Positions 61,091-64,000 of a stretch of DNA of 64,000 bases are shown piece by piece. The notes under the pieces are model-generated. The model did not search any database. It had not been told where the DNA came from and saw nothing but the letters and a program-made list of their open reading frames with translations. The stretch is from Nomia melanderi (taxonomy: Eukaryota; Arthropoda; Insecta; Hymenoptera; Halictidae), in NCBI RefSeq assembly GCF_051020985.1, contig NC_135006.1:18059501-18123500 (forward strand), written 5' to 3'. Within the stretch, counting starts at the first letter, position 1. Every line of letters starts with the position of its first letter. The position numbers and the translations under genes are program-made.

Positions 61091-61871
61091 ACACTTTGCC
61101 ACGTAAACGCTCATCAAAACTCCCGTGTACTCGAAACAGTTTTCTCCATTAACCAGAAACTGAGAAATCAAGATTCTTCTTAATAATTGCGTACCGGCAA
61201 CGAGGAATCTCTTTATATAAAGACACTTAGCTATGCAACTTTGCTAATTACCGCAGCATTGAAAAAATATAAAATTTCATTCGAATTGATTATCTATTTA
61301 AAATATATCACATAACAATATGATATCTGAGTTTTTCTATGTATAGTGATATAAATTGACCTCATGAAAATTGCCATCACAATTCAGTTTTCTGAAAATT
61401 AGCCGGAATGTGTTAATAATTGCTCCATCTTTCTTATGTCTCGTATATCCAACAAACTTCGGTTCGTTCGATACGTCACCAAAGAAATTAATGTCCACGT
61501 TTCTGTAAGAAATGTCACTCGAATTCGGTGTGACATTTAGCATTAGTACTACTAGTACTACTGGTGCATCCATCTTCGCAGTCGAATGAGAAGAAATCGG
61601 TTTAACGAACGCGACCTCGCCGCGATGTAAACAACCAGGACGGACCCGGCGCGGCCACTTGTTTGTAAACGTGTTTTATCTTCCCTCGTGAAAGGGAAAT
61701 CGCCATTGAAAGCGAGATCTCCTCTCGCCGAGGCGTAATCGGCCGCGGAACTATCGGCGAGCCGCGATTCGCTCTTTCGGCGTTAATACTCGCGCCGTGA
61801 ATCTTGTTTGTCAACCGTCACGCCGGCTGAACGCAGTGTCTTTTATCCGAGGTAATCTCGTTTCGTTTATA

Positions 61872-62076
61872 GTAACCCTTTGCATTTCGACATTTCGAGA
61901 TGAAATTTCTATATTTGCAAGACTGAGTTGTAGACGAATGATTTAATCACTCGAACAGCAAGAGATCAGTGCGTACTTTCCTTTTTCTGTATTCAATTTA
62001 GCGATCGATGGATAATTCAGCTTCATCTGCTGAAGCTTTTATTTATTTCTAAGTATCTCCGAGAGTAAAGGGTTAA
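61872..62076. mobile_element. Miniature TTAA element, family G-like
   Basis: TAACCCTTTGCATTTCGA at the left and GAGAGTAAAGGGTTAA at the right; interior shares GACTGAGTTGTAGACGAATG-like and AAGAGATCAGTGCGTA-like blocks with 43541-43702. Non-coding. Confidence 0.7.
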
Positions 62077-64000
62077 TTGCTTGTCGATTGAGTCACTCAG
62101 AAGCCAATGGGCTTCAGTTTAGAAGGGAAAATTAGAGAAATTGAGAAAATTAGTGTTTCGACTTCTGAAATGATCGTACAACATATTATGGAATTTCCTA
62201 GAAAACCGAGTAAATCCTTGAATAACTAAAAATAATATTGTTTATTCCAAAGGAAATTCGTGAAAGCTTAGGACTTGAAAAGACGATCTGCGAGAAGCAG
62301 AATTCTGTTTTCTTCTATGCATTCTTTCGCTTCTGTGCGAAGTCCTATCGATAATTATACATCGACGTTCCTCGGTGTAAGCAGAATTAGATCGGTATGT
62401 AAATACGCGGTTGCGCTGGTCAGTAGCGATCTCGATGACGTCCGAGCGATTCATGAACTGTTTTTCGAGCGGAACTAAACGGGGGGAAAAAGCAGAATTC
62501 CTCGGAGTTACGCGACGGTATTAATAAACGTGTAATCCTTGAATTATCCTCGAGTTTCCACCGATCGGAACCTTCATTCATGGAAATTACGCCGCAGGAT
62601 CCTGATCAGTGCCGCACAAAGTTGCTGATTACGCGATTATGATTAATAGGCCCGTTAGTTGTTAACAATCGTCAAGAGAATAATAAATTCTCTGTTTTAT
62701 TTCTCGCAGTCGTAAACGATCAGGAACGACAGTGGAATTACAACGGAATTTTCCGATGAAAATTTTATTCCCCTCACCGAATGATTTGATTTCTTTTATC
62801 TTCCGCAAATAATTCGATTCACTTACGATGCAGCGACTGTCCGAATTGTAATTATCAAACTAAACAATACAATCGTTTACTTCTAATGATCGTAGAATCC
62901 TCCGCTCTGCTTCAGTTTCGTCAACGATCCCTCAACCGAAGGGAGATCTGTAAAACGCACCCAGCGGACGAGTTAATTAACGAAACGCCTCGTGCTCTCC
63001 GAAAGGAAAATCCCCGCCTCCTATTATGCAAATCTCGCGATCCTAATGGATGAGATGTAAAACCGTAACCCAGTAATCCCGCGGGAAGATGATCCACGCG
63101 AAATTGTCGCTCGAGGACAGGTGCGCGATCGTGATTCACCGCGGCAGTATCCGCACCATCGAGTCGAATAACAACGCAATAAACATGTAATTAATTTCCG
63201 CTAACGACGCGCCGAACAAAGCGAGCGGGCCGCTTCTGGGGAATCGAAATTTCTCCGAAATCGATCCAGACCTCGAGCGATTCCTCCGTTCGCTCTTGTT
63301 CCGAAGATTTCGACGAGATCGATCGAAAGAATCTGACACTTGATCCGATCGATCCAATATTCAATCAATGTTGAGTTTATCTTACAAGTAAATAACATTC
63401 AGGTTCGTCGAAATCGATTTAAAATCACCACGAGTCTGTTCCCCCCTCCATTTGTAAGAGTCGCTCGCGGTTCTACGTTTCCGTCGAAAAATGCGAGACA
63501 ACCGGTTTAGATCTTTTTCTTGTTCGGCCCCTCGTTCATAATAATCAGGAAGCCATCGATGCTTCCCATACAATGCTGCATTGTGAGACGAGTCGTTTGC
63601 GTAATCCTGCGTGTTGACTCGTTCGGGAAGAAAGGTCAGGGGTTCAACGCGAGAGGCATAATTGCTCGATGCCGTTGATATGGAAGATCGCGAGGATAAC
63701 CGGGGACTAAAAGGAACACGAACATCGCGACAGACGTACGAACAACACCACACTTGAATGCCACACTGTAGCGTGTGTCTGTCTATCTATTAGCTGTCTT
63801 AGATCTAGATCTAGGCTTAGAGGCCCCTGGATCCCTTCTAGCGACCCTCTAGTCTGTGTACCTTCGACAGAAATCCGATCGAGGACTTCTCGATCGTTCG
63901 GTTGATCGAGGTGGCTGAGTGCATCGTTGCCGTGGTCAATTTTCTGACTGCACTCGGTGGTGCTTGTAACTTGATGACACCTCGCAGTCGACGTGTCTCT

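Larger units (their letters stand above)
52513..64000 (+). other. mtd intron (11.5 kb to window end), no TLDc exons found
   Basis: I looked for the TLDc exons and found none, so this is probably one long intron. It holds miniature elements (52681-52800, 54018 end, 55750-55949, one starting at 56869, decayed ones at 60500-60830, 61872-62076), a 214-bp-spaced duplication (57838-58218), a simple tandem tract (59055-59255) and dispersed repeat R2 (60846-61090). An exon-like frame ending in a strong CAG|GTGAGC at 55360 may be a recursive splice site. Confidence 0.65.

Noticed and set aside
63382..63753. 123-codon minus-strand frame near the window end
   Set aside because: Non-repetitive, but nothing recognised and no exon boundaries or promoter context; frames of this length are expected by chance here.
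52513..64000. TLDc exons of mtd
   Set aside because: Searched on the plus strand for the expected conserved TLDc segments with flanking splice sites; none found, so the domain must lie downstream of the window.

Overview
The window is animal nuclear DNA, almost certainly insect and most likely hymenopteran (bee or ant type). It has GC-rich, CpG-rich exons with spliceosomal GT/AG introns set in long AT-rich introns, insect-style start contexts, and many short TTAA-flanked and Tc1-like non-autonomous transposons. There are no bacterial operons, CRISPR arrays, rRNA genes or tRNA genes that I can support.

Nearly everything coding belongs to one large plus-strand gene, the insect orthologue of OXR1/NCOA7 (Drosophila mustard, mtd). 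I could join exons 4015-4083, 4516-4622, 16300-16388, 27473-27701, 32124-32281, 32432-32818, 32911-33105, 33179-33535, 33629-33780, 34696-34866, 35698-35864, 38961-39123, 43879-44107 and 45676-45762. Every junction is phase-consistent and gives an open frame of 850 residues. In order this encodes a short Ser-rich N-terminus, a LysM domain, a GRAM/PH-like domain, acidic disordered linkers, and the conserved block before the TLDc domain. The TLDc exons themselves were not found and should lie beyond base 64000.

The gene appears to have several alternative first exons, each ending in the phase needed by the next shared exon: 13677-13869 (into the exon at 16300), a weaker candidate at 39906-39952 (into 43879), 43319-43419 (into 43879) and 52447-52512 (into the downstream TLDc exons). 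Two or three in-frame optional exons are also suggested: 34696-34866, a 36-base microexon at 37576-37611, and 45676-45762. The likely products run from long LysM-GRAM-TLDc proteins to short TLDc-only proteins. TLDc proteins of this family are known to act on the V-ATPase and oxidative-stress resistance. A perfect CLEAR-type E-box (the TFEB/Mitf site) at 39622-39631, beside one candidate internal promoter, fits that role.

The introns and the 4-kb 5' flank hold non-autonomous DNA transposons: a complete 605-base Tc1/mariner-type element, and at least seven TTAA-flanked (piggyBac-like) miniature families. They also hold dispersed repeats, tandem duplications, a minisatellite carrying a 238-codon open frame (9394-10110), and an odd pair of loop-less palindromes near 25.8 kb. 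The last 11.5 kb contain no exon I can defend.
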